This document shows positions 42,513 to 49,876 of a stretch of 64,000 nucleotides of DNA, piece after piece; position 1 is the stretch's first letter; each line of letters begins with the position of its first letter. The position numbers and the translations under genes are program-made. The stretch comes from Nonomuraea aurantiaca (GTDB taxonomy: Bacteria; Actinomycetota; Actinomycetes; Streptosporangiales; Streptosporangiaceae), in NCBI RefSeq assembly GCF_020215705.1, contig NZ_JAIWNB010000001.1, positions 372,001-436,000 on the forward strand, in the 5' to 3' direction. The notes beneath the pieces are model-generated. The model saw only the letters and a program-made list of their open reading frames with translations, was not told the origin of the DNA and did no database searches.

Positions 42513-43573
42513 TAGGTCCTTTCAGCCGCACTCTCCTGTAGCTGGACGACGACGCGCTCGGTCGCCGACAGGCGGGCCGCCTCGATGACGGCCAGCGCGT
42601 CGATCACGCTGTCAGGGCTCACCGGCGGCGGCGTGCCCGCGCGCAGGCAGGACTCGACGCCGCGGTAGAAGTCGAGGTACACCCCAGCCTCGGTGCGGAC
42701 CGCGGTCTTGTCGTCATCAGTCCCGACGAGCCCCCACATCGCCTCACTCTCCTCGCCGAACCCCGGCGAGTCAGGCGAGATCCCGGCGCGCAGCCGTTCC
42801 TCCTGCACGTCCATCCCATACTTGACGTACGCCCCCCGCGACCCGAGCACCCGAAACCGCGGCCCCGCCTGAGCGGCCAGCGCGCCGGCCCACAGGTGCG
42901 ACCGGGCGCCACTGGCGTGGGACAGCGCGATGAACGTGTCGTCGTCGGCCGCCACCCCCTCGCGCCGGATGTCGCTCTCCGCGTAGACGTCGCGCACCGG
43001 GCCGAGCAGCTGCAGCGCCTGGTCGACCAGGTGGCTGCCCAGGTCGTAGAGCAGGCCGCCGACCTCCTCGGGGCCGCCGGTCTCGCGCCAGCCGCCCTTG
43101 GGCACCGGCCGCCAGCGCTCGAACCTGGACTCCAGGCGCAGCACGTCGCCGAAGCGGCCTTCTCCGGTAAGCCGTCTCAGGGTGCGGAAGTCGCCGTCCC
43201 AGCGCCGGTTCTGGAAGACGGTCAGCATCAGGTCGCGCTCGGCCGCCAGTCGTACGAGCTCGCGGGCCTCCTCGGCGGTACGGGCCAGGGGCTTGTCGAC
43301 CACGACCGGCTTACCGCGGGTGAGCGCTTCGGTGGCCACCGATACGTGGGTCTTGTTCGGCGAGGCGACGACCACGAGGTCGCAGCGGTCCCATAGCCCG
43401 GCCAAGTCGGGCACGGGAACCGCGCCGTAGCGGGCCGCCACCTCGTCGGCTCGCGCCGGGTTTCCGGTGACGACAGCGGACAGCCGCAGGCCGGGTGTGG
43501 CGTGGATCAGGGGCGCGTGGAAGAACGCGCCCGCCGTGCCGTACCCGACCAAACCGACCTCGATCTCGCTCAT
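42512..43573 (-). CDS. Gfo/Idh/MocA-family oxidoreductase
   Basis: The 353-aa protein starts with a Rossmann fold (EVGLVGYGTAGAFFHAPLIH), keeps the EKP-like motif as VDKPLARTAEEARELV, and has the C-terminal sheet domain with DLGSHLVDQALQLLGP and its catalytic-type His. It would oxidise or reduce a sugar or inositol with NAD(P). The stop lies right beside repeat copy B. Confidence 0.92.
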   Translation of the reverse strand: MSEIEVGLVGYGTAGAFFHAPLIHATPGLRLSAVVTGNPARADEVAARYGAVPVPDLAGLWDRCDLVVVASPNKTHVSVATEALTRGKPVVVDKPLARTAEEARELVRLAAERDLMLTVFQNRRWDGDFRTLRRLTGEGRFGDVLRLESRFERWRPVPKGGWRETGGPEEVGGLLYDLGSHLVDQALQLLGPVRDVYAESDIRREGVAADDDTFIALSHASGARSHLWAGALAAQAGPRFRVLGSRGAYVKYGMDVQEERLRAGISPDSPGFGEESEAMWGLVGTDDDKTAVRTEAGVYLDFYRGVESCLRAGTPPPVSPDSVIDALAVIEAARLSATERVVVQLQESAAERT

Positions 43574-43687
43574 CGGCCCAGCGTAACGCGAGCCCCCACC
43601 GCCCTCTCCCGGCGCGGTGGGGGTCTCCCGCCATGCGCGGTCAGGCGTACGGCGGACTCTCCGTCCCGTGGGCTGCTGCTGCCGCTA

Positions 43688-44587
43688 CTACTCGTCGTCC
43701 CGTTCGGCCAGGAAGCGTTCGAACTGGGCGGCGAGTTCGTCCCCGGTGGGCATCGGGGTGGCCTCGGCGATCAGGTTCTCGCGATCGGAGCCGCTCGAGA
43801 ACGCGTCGTACTGCTGCTCAAGGCCGCTGATGGCCGTGGACAGCTCGGTCGACGCCTGGATCTGCTCCTCGATCTCGGTCGTGGTGCGCTGGGCCGCCTC
43901 GCGCAGCGCGTCCAGCGGGAAGAGCAGGCCGGTGCCCCGCGTGACCGCCTCCAGGGCGGCGACCGCGGCGTGCGGGTATTCGGCCTGCGACAGGTAGTGC
44001 GGCACGTGGACCGCGTAACCCAGCGCGTCGTGCCCCTGGGAGCCGAGCCGGAACTCGATCAGGGCGGCCACGCTGGCCGGCACCTGGACCCGGCCGAAGG
44101 AGCTGGTCTGGGCGTTGATCAGCTCGGGACGGCTGGCGTGCATGGTGATGCCGAGCGGCCGCGTGTGCGGGACCGCCATCGGGATGCCGTGCAGGGTGAC
44201 TATTTTGCTGACCTTCAGCTGGTCGATGAGGGCGCCGACCGCCCGGGTGAACAGCTCCCACTCACGGTCCGGCTCGGGTCCGCTCATCACCAGGAAGGGG
44301 GTGCCGGTGGCGTCCTTCGCGGCGTAGACGGCCAGCTCGGGGCTCTCGCACTCGACCCATCTGTCGGTGTCGAAGGTCATGATGGGCCGCCGCGAGCGAT
44401 AGTCGAGGAGGCGGTCCACGTCGAACGTCGCCACAGTCCGGTGCTCCAGCTCAGCCAGCAGGTGGCCCAGCGCGAGGCGCCCGGCACCACCGGCGTCGAC
44501 GAAGCCGTCGAAGTGGTACAAGAGCACGGGATCGGCCAGCTCGGGCGCATCTTCTGCGAGCTTGTAGAGATCCGTCGGGTCGAACAC
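43688..44587 (-). CDS. PAC2-family (proteasome-assembly chaperone-like) protein
   Basis: I place the start at GTG 44587 (VFDPTDLYKLAEDAPELADP), with AAAGG about ten bases upstream. The 299-aa product matches actinobacterial PAC2 proteins: LLYHFDGFVDAGGAGRLALG, TFDVDRLLDYRSRRP, IPMAVPHTRPLGITMHASRP and YAVHVPHYLSQAEYP. Many actinomycetes carry one next to metabolic genes. A role in proteasome assembly is plausible but unproven in bacteria. Confidence 0.88.
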   Translation of the reverse strand: MFDPTDLYKLAEDAPELADPVLLYHFDGFVDAGGAGRLALGHLLAELEHRTVATFDVDRLLDYRSRRPIMTFDTDRWVECESPELAVYAAKDATGTPFLVMSGPEPDREWELFTRAVGALIDQLKVSKIVTLHGIPMAVPHTRPLGITMHASRPELINAQTSSFGRVQVPASVAALIEFRLGSQGHDALGYAVHVPHYLSQAEYPHAAVAALEAVTRGTGLLFPLDALREAAQRTTTEIEEQIQASTELSTAISGLEQQYDAFSSGSDRENLIAEATPMPTGDELAAQFERFLAERDDE

Positions 44588-44672
44588 GGTTGGACAGCCT
44601 TTCCCTAGGTACTCTCTCCAGAACCTACGACGAGCCGCAACGATTCCGTGCAAGGCACCCTATCGAGGCAGA

Positions 44673-45074
44673 ATGGTGGACATGGACCAGGATCCGGAGC
44701 TCGAAGAGTTCGCCACGCGGATGTTCGACCTGGCCAGGGCGGGCGACACGGAGACGTTGCGCGCCTACGTGGACGCCGGGGTTCCGGCAAATCTCACCAA
44801 TAGCAAAGGTGACACTTTGCTGATGCTTGCGGCTTATCACGGTCACGCCGCGACCGTCAGGATGCTCGCCGAGCTGGGCGCTGATCCTGGACGAGCGAAC
44901 GACCGTGGCCAGACACCTCTGGCGGGTGCCGTGTTCAAGAAGGAGTCTGCCGTGGTCAGAGCGTTGCTCGACGCGGGCGCGGATCCGGCGGCCGGAACCC
45001 CCTCGGCGGTGGACACGGCGCGGATGTTCGCGAACGACCAGTTCCTTGAATGGTTCCGGCAAATCGGCAAATAG
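44673..45074 (+). CDS. Small ankyrin-repeat protein
   Basis: The 133-aa product has three ankyrin repeats: AGDTETLRAYVDAGVPANLT, GDTLLMLAAYHGHAATVRML, RGQTPLAGAVFKKESAVVRA. It is soluble and likely binds a protein partner. GAGG lies four bases before the ATG at 44673. It is divergent from the PAC2 gene and upstream of the terpene cyclase. Confidence 0.9.
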   Translation: MVDMDQDPELEEFATRMFDLARAGDTETLRAYVDAGVPANLTNSKGDTLLMLAAYHGHAATVRMLAELGADPGRANDRGQTPLAGAVFKKESAVVRALLDAGADPAAGTPSAVDTARMFANDQFLEWFRQIGK

Positions 45075-45147
45075 TGCGAAATATGGCGAAATGTCCGGGA
45101 AGTTATCGAGTGTGGCCTTTCGAACAGTCCATCGTCATGCTGTGAGT

Positions 45148-46149
45148 GTGGTTACTTCTGCGCACTCCTTCAGTAGGCGACCGCTTCGCATCCCTCCACT
45201 GCCATGCCCGTTCCCGAACGAGATCAACGTGCACGCCACAGAGATCGACTCGGAAAGCCACGCATGGCTGGCCGCCTCGCACATGCTCACCGGAGCCGAC
45301 ACGATCGAGCACTTCCGGCGCTCGAAGATCGGCCTCCTCGCCGCGCGTACCAACCCCACCGTGCCGCGGGACAGTCTCAGGCTGATCAACGACTGGTACA
45401 ACTGGCTCTTCGCGTTCGACGACGCGTTCTGCGAGGGCGAGCTGATGGGACACCGGGCCTCTGCGCTGGCCCGCGCCCTTCCGCCGCTCCTCGAGATCCT
45501 CGACGGCCGCAAGGAACCGGACGTCACCGACCCCTTCGGGCTCGCCTTGAGCGAGCTGCTCCACCGAATCTCGGACACCGCCACCCCCGCTCAAGTGGAC
45601 AGGTGGCGCATCACGGTAAAGGAGTACCTCTTCGCCCAGATCTGGGAGGCGGCCAACCGCGAGGTCGACCTGATTCCCACGCCCGAGGACTACGTGCTCA
45701 TGCGCCGCATCACCGGGGCCACGTACACCTGCCTCGCGCTCATCGACGTGGGTGGCGGTTACCGGCTGGAAGCGGAGGAATGGCACCATCCGGACGTGCG
45801 CGCGCTCTCCGATCTCGCCTGCGACCTCATCGGCTGGGACAATGACCTGCTGTCGTACGCCAAGGAGCGAGGCAACGACAAGGCCCGGCACAACCTCGTC
45901 ACGGTGCTGGCCACGCACAAGACCCTCACGCTGCAAGAGGCGCTGCAAGAAGTGGCGAACATGCACAACGAAGCCATCGCCGCCTTCCTCGACAGGCGCG
46001 CGGCGCTCGACCACTGGGCCTCGTTACCGGTGCACAAGTATGTGCGCGGTCTCGAACACTGGGTGCGCGGGCACATCGCGTTCTCGCTCGGCAGTGCCCG
46101 CTACGTCCACGCCTGGCCGACCGGCACGTGCTGGCCGCAGGCCGTCTAG
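45148..46149 (+). CDS. Class I terpene cyclase
   Basis: From GTG 45148 (or 45142) the product is about 333 aa, the usual size. The aspartate-rich motif is FAFDDAFCE (about 89-96) and the NSE triad is WDNDLLSYAKE, an exact ND(L)xSxxKE pattern; the C-terminal RY is in SLGSARYVH. These bind Mg2+ and the diphosphate of a prenyl substrate. The size and motifs fit a sesquiterpene or diterpene cyclase; the product cannot be predicted. No prenyl synthase or tailoring enzyme is adjacent. Its stop overlaps that of a convergent STAND regulator. Confidence 0.92.
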   Translation: MVTSAHSFSRRPLRIPPLPCPFPNEINVHATEIDSESHAWLAASHMLTGADTIEHFRRSKIGLLAARTNPTVPRDSLRLINDWYNWLFAFDDAFCEGELMGHRASALARALPPLLEILDGRKEPDVTDPFGLALSELLHRISDTATPAQVDRWRITVKEYLFAQIWEAANREVDLIPTPEDYVLMRRITGATYTCLALIDVGGGYRLEAEEWHHPDVRALSDLACDLIGWDNDLLSYAKERGNDKARHNLVTVLATHKTLTLQEALQEVANMHNEAIAAFLDRRAALDHWASLPVHKYVRGLEHWVRGHIAFSLGSARYVHAWPTGTCWPQAV

Positions 46150-48257
46150 TCGAGATCTCCTGGGGCGTCCAGCTCGCCGAGCGCGAGCGCGGACGCCTCA
46201 TCGAGATCGAGCCGTGTGCCCTCGTCGAAGGCGTTCTTGTAGGAGTCTTCGCCCATCACCTTCTGGCACTCCTTGACGCACTGCTCATGGTCGCTGGTGA
46301 GGAACGGCGCGCCGAGCATCGGCAGGCCGGCCGTCTTCCAGTTCTGATGGAGCGCGCCGAGCAGGCGCGCGGCGAGCGGCGCCTGGTCCATGACGGCGAA
46401 GATCCGGGCTGTGGTCTCCAGCACCAGCAGCGTGCCGAGCGTGTCGTGGAAGTGGCGCTTGATCCGCAGCCCCTCACGCGCACTCTGCAGCGCGTCCTCG
46501 GCCCGGCCCGTCGCCAGCCGGGTGATGGACAGCGACCACTGCGCGTAGGAGCTCAGCCACAGCTCGCCGCGTTCCCTGCACACCTGGAGGCAGTCCTGCA
46601 GCAGGGACTCGGCCTCGTAGAGCTCACCTTGCGCGGACAGCACCAGCGACAGCTCGACGATGGCCGGCAGCAGGCCCGGGTTGAGCTCCTTGTTGTCGGT
46701 GTTGAACTCGATCGCCACACCCAGCAGCGCGCTGGCCTTCTGCAGGTCGCCCTGCAGCAGGGCCGCCGTCCCCTGCATCTTGGAGGCGAGGATGACCGCC
46801 TTGGAGTCGCCGACCCTGACCGCCTCGGTGCTGCACTGCTCGGCCGCGGCCAGCGCGCCGGCGCTGTCGCCCTGGCCGCTGCGTACGTAGGAGAGCACCC
46901 AGAGAGCCTTGCAGCGCTGCTTGCTCACTCCCGGGTTGGCCTGCAGAGCGCGTTCCAGATAGAGCCGGCCTTCGCGTACGAAACCGCAGCAGACCCACAT
47001 GAACCACAGCGACGACAGCAGGGTCAGCGCCAGGACGGACTCGCCGGGCGACCGCAGCGCGTGCTCAAGGGCCACGCGCACGTTGTCATGCTCCTGGCGC
47101 ATGCGGACGAACCAGTAGATCTGCCTCGGCCCTGACCAGGCGTCCTCGCTGCGCTGCGCCAGGCTCAGGTAGTACTCCAGATGCCTGTGCCGCATCTGCT
47201 CGGTCTGCCCGAGCTTGTCCAGCCACTCCTCGCCGTACTCCGCCAGCGTGTCGATGAGCTTGTAGCGGACGCCGGCGTGATTGCTCCTGATCAGCAGGAT
47301 CGACTTCTCCACCAGCCCGGTGACCAGGTCGGTGATGTCCTCGGACGGCAGCCGGTCATCGGCGCACACGAACCTGGCCGCGTCGAGCTCGAAGTCGCCC
47401 GCGAACACCGACAGTCGCGCCCACAGCAGCCTCTCCGCCGGTTCGCACAACTCGTGGCTCCATCCGATCGCCGCGCGCAACGTCTGATGGCGCGGTAGTG
47501 CCGTACGACTGGCGCCCGCCAAGAGGCTGAACCGGTCGGCCAGCAACCCCAGGATCTGGTCGACCGACAGCGCCCGCAGGCGTACGGCGGCCAGCTCGAT
47601 CGCCAGCGGAATGCCGTCGAGCCGGCGGCACAGCTCGGCCACCGCCCCGATGCTCTGCTCGTCGAGCACGAAGTCGGGCATCACCGCGCCGGCCCGAGCC
47701 CCGAACAGCTGCACCGACTCGTTGGTGAACAGGCTCTCGGTCGGATCGTCGCCCGGCACCTGCAGCGGCGGGACGGGCACCACGTGCTCGTAGGGCAGGT
47801 GCAGCGACTGGCGGCTGGTGGCCAGCACCTTCAGGTTGGGGGCGCGCTCCAGCAACTCCTCGACCAGCTCGGCGCAGCCCTGCACCAGATGCTCGCAGGT
47901 GTCGATGATGAGCAGCATGTCCCGATCGCCGACCCACTCCGAGAGCGACTCGGACTCGGTCCGCGACGACTGGTCGGCGATGCCCAGCGCCGACGCGATG
48001 GTGTGCTTGACCATCCCGGCGTCCTGCAACCGGGCCAGGTCGGCGAACCAGACGCCGTCCTCGTACTGGGAGCGGATCTGGTGCGCCAGCCGGAGCACCG
48101 TGCGGGACTTGCCCACACCGCCGATGCCCGTGACCGTCACCAGCCGCGACTCGGCGAGATGTCGCTTGAGGTTGGCGAGCAAGCGGGTCCGCCCCACGAA
48201 GCTGGTCAGCTCCGACGGCAGATTGCCTTCTCGCCGCCAGCCGGTCGGGGTGGCCAT
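46146..48257 (-). CDS. STAND ATPase regulator (AfsR/LuxR-type) without DNA-binding domain
   Basis: The ATG at 48257 has GAGG six bases upstream and a typical start MATPTGWRREGNLPSELTSF, then VGRTRLLANLKRHLAE. Walker A is GIGGVGKSRTV, Walker B MLLIIDTCEH and the sensor ATSRQSLHLPYEHVVPVPPL. The 703-aa chain continues with winged-helix and TPR-like repeats. Close relatives usually end in a LuxR HTH or start with a SARP domain; neither is present. It may act through a partner. It is convergent with the terpene cyclase and overlaps it by four bases. Confidence 0.88.
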   Translation of the reverse strand: MATPTGWRREGNLPSELTSFVGRTRLLANLKRHLAESRLVTVTGIGGVGKSRTVLRLAHQIRSQYEDGVWFADLARLQDAGMVKHTIASALGIADQSSRTESESLSEWVGDRDMLLIIDTCEHLVQGCAELVEELLERAPNLKVLATSRQSLHLPYEHVVPVPPLQVPGDDPTESLFTNESVQLFGARAGAVMPDFVLDEQSIGAVAELCRRLDGIPLAIELAAVRLRALSVDQILGLLADRFSLLAGASRTALPRHQTLRAAIGWSHELCEPAERLLWARLSVFAGDFELDAARFVCADDRLPSEDITDLVTGLVEKSILLIRSNHAGVRYKLIDTLAEYGEEWLDKLGQTEQMRHRHLEYYLSLAQRSEDAWSGPRQIYWFVRMRQEHDNVRVALEHALRSPGESVLALTLLSSLWFMWVCCGFVREGRLYLERALQANPGVSKQRCKALWVLSYVRSGQGDSAGALAAAEQCSTEAVRVGDSKAVILASKMQGTAALLQGDLQKASALLGVAIEFNTDNKELNPGLLPAIVELSLVLSAQGELYEAESLLQDCLQVCRERGELWLSSYAQWSLSITRLATGRAEDALQSAREGLRIKRHFHDTLGTLLVLETTARIFAVMDQAPLAARLLGALHQNWKTAGLPMLGAPFLTSDHEQCVKECQKVMGEDSYKNAFDEGTRLDLDEASALALGELDAPGDLD

Positions 48258-48369
48258 GGGCGACCTCACGGGGGATAGGCGACACCTGCCCTGGCATCGT
48301 ACCCTCGGGGCCCTTCGCCGTACGGGATAAGCGGCGCGGGCCGGGAATGGGTTTGTCCCTCTGAGTAGC

Positions 48370-48504
48370 ATGTATACCGTGAGTGAATTCCTCCCGGAGC
48401 AGACGGACGACGATACGGACCTCGGCTGGGGCGACTGGCGCGACTCCCAGGACGCCGACCCGGACTCCTTCTACCTGGACGACAAGCCACCTCACTGGGG
48501 GTGA
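48370..48504 (+). CDS. Short acidic conserved protein ending PPHWG
   Basis: This 44-residue frame (ATG 48370, or GTG 48379 giving 41 residues) reads VSEFLPEQTDDDTDLGWGDW and ends DDKPPHWG. The pattern of SEFLPEQ, an acidic middle and a PPHW end recurs in actinomycetes as a short protein of unknown function. No ribosome site is evident, so it may be leaderless. Confidence 0.65.
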   Translation: MYTVSEFLPEQTDDDTDLGWGDWRDSQDADPDSFYLDDKPPHWG

Positions 48505-48889
48505 CCGTCCGTCAGGCACCGTTGGACACCTTCAGGCGCGGTTAGGTCGGGCAGGCCAGACACGGGACAGTCCCGCAGCAGGCCGCCTTCCTCATACGCC
48601 AGAAGTCCGTCACCGGCCAGAATCCGGTTGGCGTAGACGCCCGCCACCGAAGGGGCTTGCTCGAGCGAAGGCGTTTGCCATTGAAGGGGCTTGCGTGATC
48701 GGGGGCGTTCGCCACTGACGGGGTCGCGCCACTGAAGGAGCCGCGCGATCGAGGGCGTCCGCCACCGAAGGGCCTGCACAACCGAAGGGGCCTAGACCAC
48801 TGAAGGGGCCTTGAAGGGACCGCGCCACCGAAGGTGGACAGCTCCGGTGGCGGTGGCGGGGACTGGACCTGTGTGCAGCGGCGGACGTC
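48505..48889. repeat. Gene-free region with short tandem repeats
   Basis: No gene is supported here. About 48640-48840 holds some ten imperfect copies of a 17-19 bp unit (GCCACTGAAGGGGCYTGC and variants), partly alternating with GATCGRGGGCGT. The array lies between the small protein and the ABC-2 permease stop codons. Confidence 0.75.
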
Positions 48890-49876
48890 TTAGCTGACCA
48901 CGTCCTTGCGGCGGAAGCGGCGGAACGCCACGGCGATCAGGATGGCCGCGTACGTCACCGACACCGACGCACCCTTGGCCATGCCGCTCCAGTCGAGCTC
49001 CGGTGCGATGGCGTCCAGCCAGGCCGTGTTCCAGAAGGTCGGCAGGAACTCCCGCAGCGACCCCAGCGCCTCCACGGCCTGCAAGATGGTGCTGATGATC
49101 CACAGACCCACCGCCCCGCCGACCGCGCCCAGTGGTGAGTCGGTCATCGTGGAGATGAGGAACGCCAGCGCCGCCACCACCAACTGGCTCACCAGGGCGT
49201 AGCCGATCACGATGCCGAAGCGCGGCAGCACGTCGAGCGCCGGGATCGTCTCACCCGTGCCGGGCACCTGGATGTCGTGCCAGCCGAACGCCAGTGTGCC
49301 GGCCAGCAGCGCCATCAGGGGCAGGCAGATCACCGCCGCCGCCGAGTAGCCGAGCGCCACGATGATCTTCTGTCGCAGCAGCCGGTCACGCGGCACCGGC
49401 GCGGCCAGGAGGTAGCGCAGCGACGACCAGCTCGCCTCGCTCGCCACGGTGTCGCCACAGAACAGGGCGACGGCCACCACCAGCAGGAAGTTGGCCGACA
49501 CCGACAGGGCGAACGCCGCGAAGTTGAGCCCGCTGGCCGTCGCCAGGTCGGAGATGCGCAGCGCCGACTGCTGCTGCCCGCTGGACTGCGGGCCGAACTG
49601 GAAGGCGATCACCAGGATCCACGGCAGCGCGAGCAGCAGCCCGAACATGACGAGCGTGCGCCGCCGCTTGAACTGCCTGACGATCTCGACCCGCAACGGC
49701 AACGTCCGGCGGGGTGCGTAGCCGGTCGCCGACCGGGTCATGGACGTGGTTGTGGAGCCTGTCGCGGCCCCTGGCCCGGTCAAGGCCGCGGTCCCGGTCG
49801 CCGGCCCAGCCCTGGTCCCGGTCGCCGGTCCGGTACCTGGTCCGTTCGCGGTCCCGTTCGTGGAGCCGTGGGTCAC
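48890..49876 (-). CDS. ABC-2 type transporter permease with Gly/Thr-rich N-terminus
   Basis: The GTG at 49876 overlaps the upstream ATPase stop (GTGA). The 328-aa product begins with about 47 Gly/Thr/Ala/Pro residues in short repeats such as GPATGT. Six TM helices follow, starting at TLVMFGLLLALPWILVIAF, with the ABC-2 permease pattern of NosY/YhcI-like proteins. It pairs with the ATPase domain of the fused protein just upstream. Substrate unknown. Confidence 0.87.
   Translation of the reverse strand: MTHGSTNGTANGPGTGPATGTRAGPATGTAALTGPGAATGSTTTSMTRSATGYAPRRTLPLRVEIVRQFKRRRTLVMFGLLLALPWILVIAFQFGPQSSGQQQSALRISDLATASGLNFAAFALSVSANFLLVVAVALFCGDTVASEASWSSLRYLLAAPVPRDRLLRQKIIVALGYSAAAVICLPLMALLAGTLAFGWHDIQVPGTGETIPALDVLPRFGIVIGYALVSQLVVAALAFLISTMTDSPLGAVGGAVGLWIISTILQAVEALGSLREFLPTFWNTAWLDAIAPELDWSGMAKGASVSVTYAAILIAVAFRRFRRKDVVS

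Noticed and set aside
48640..48840. CRISPR or origin-like iterons
   Set aside because: Units are too short, too variable and without spacers or replication genes nearby.
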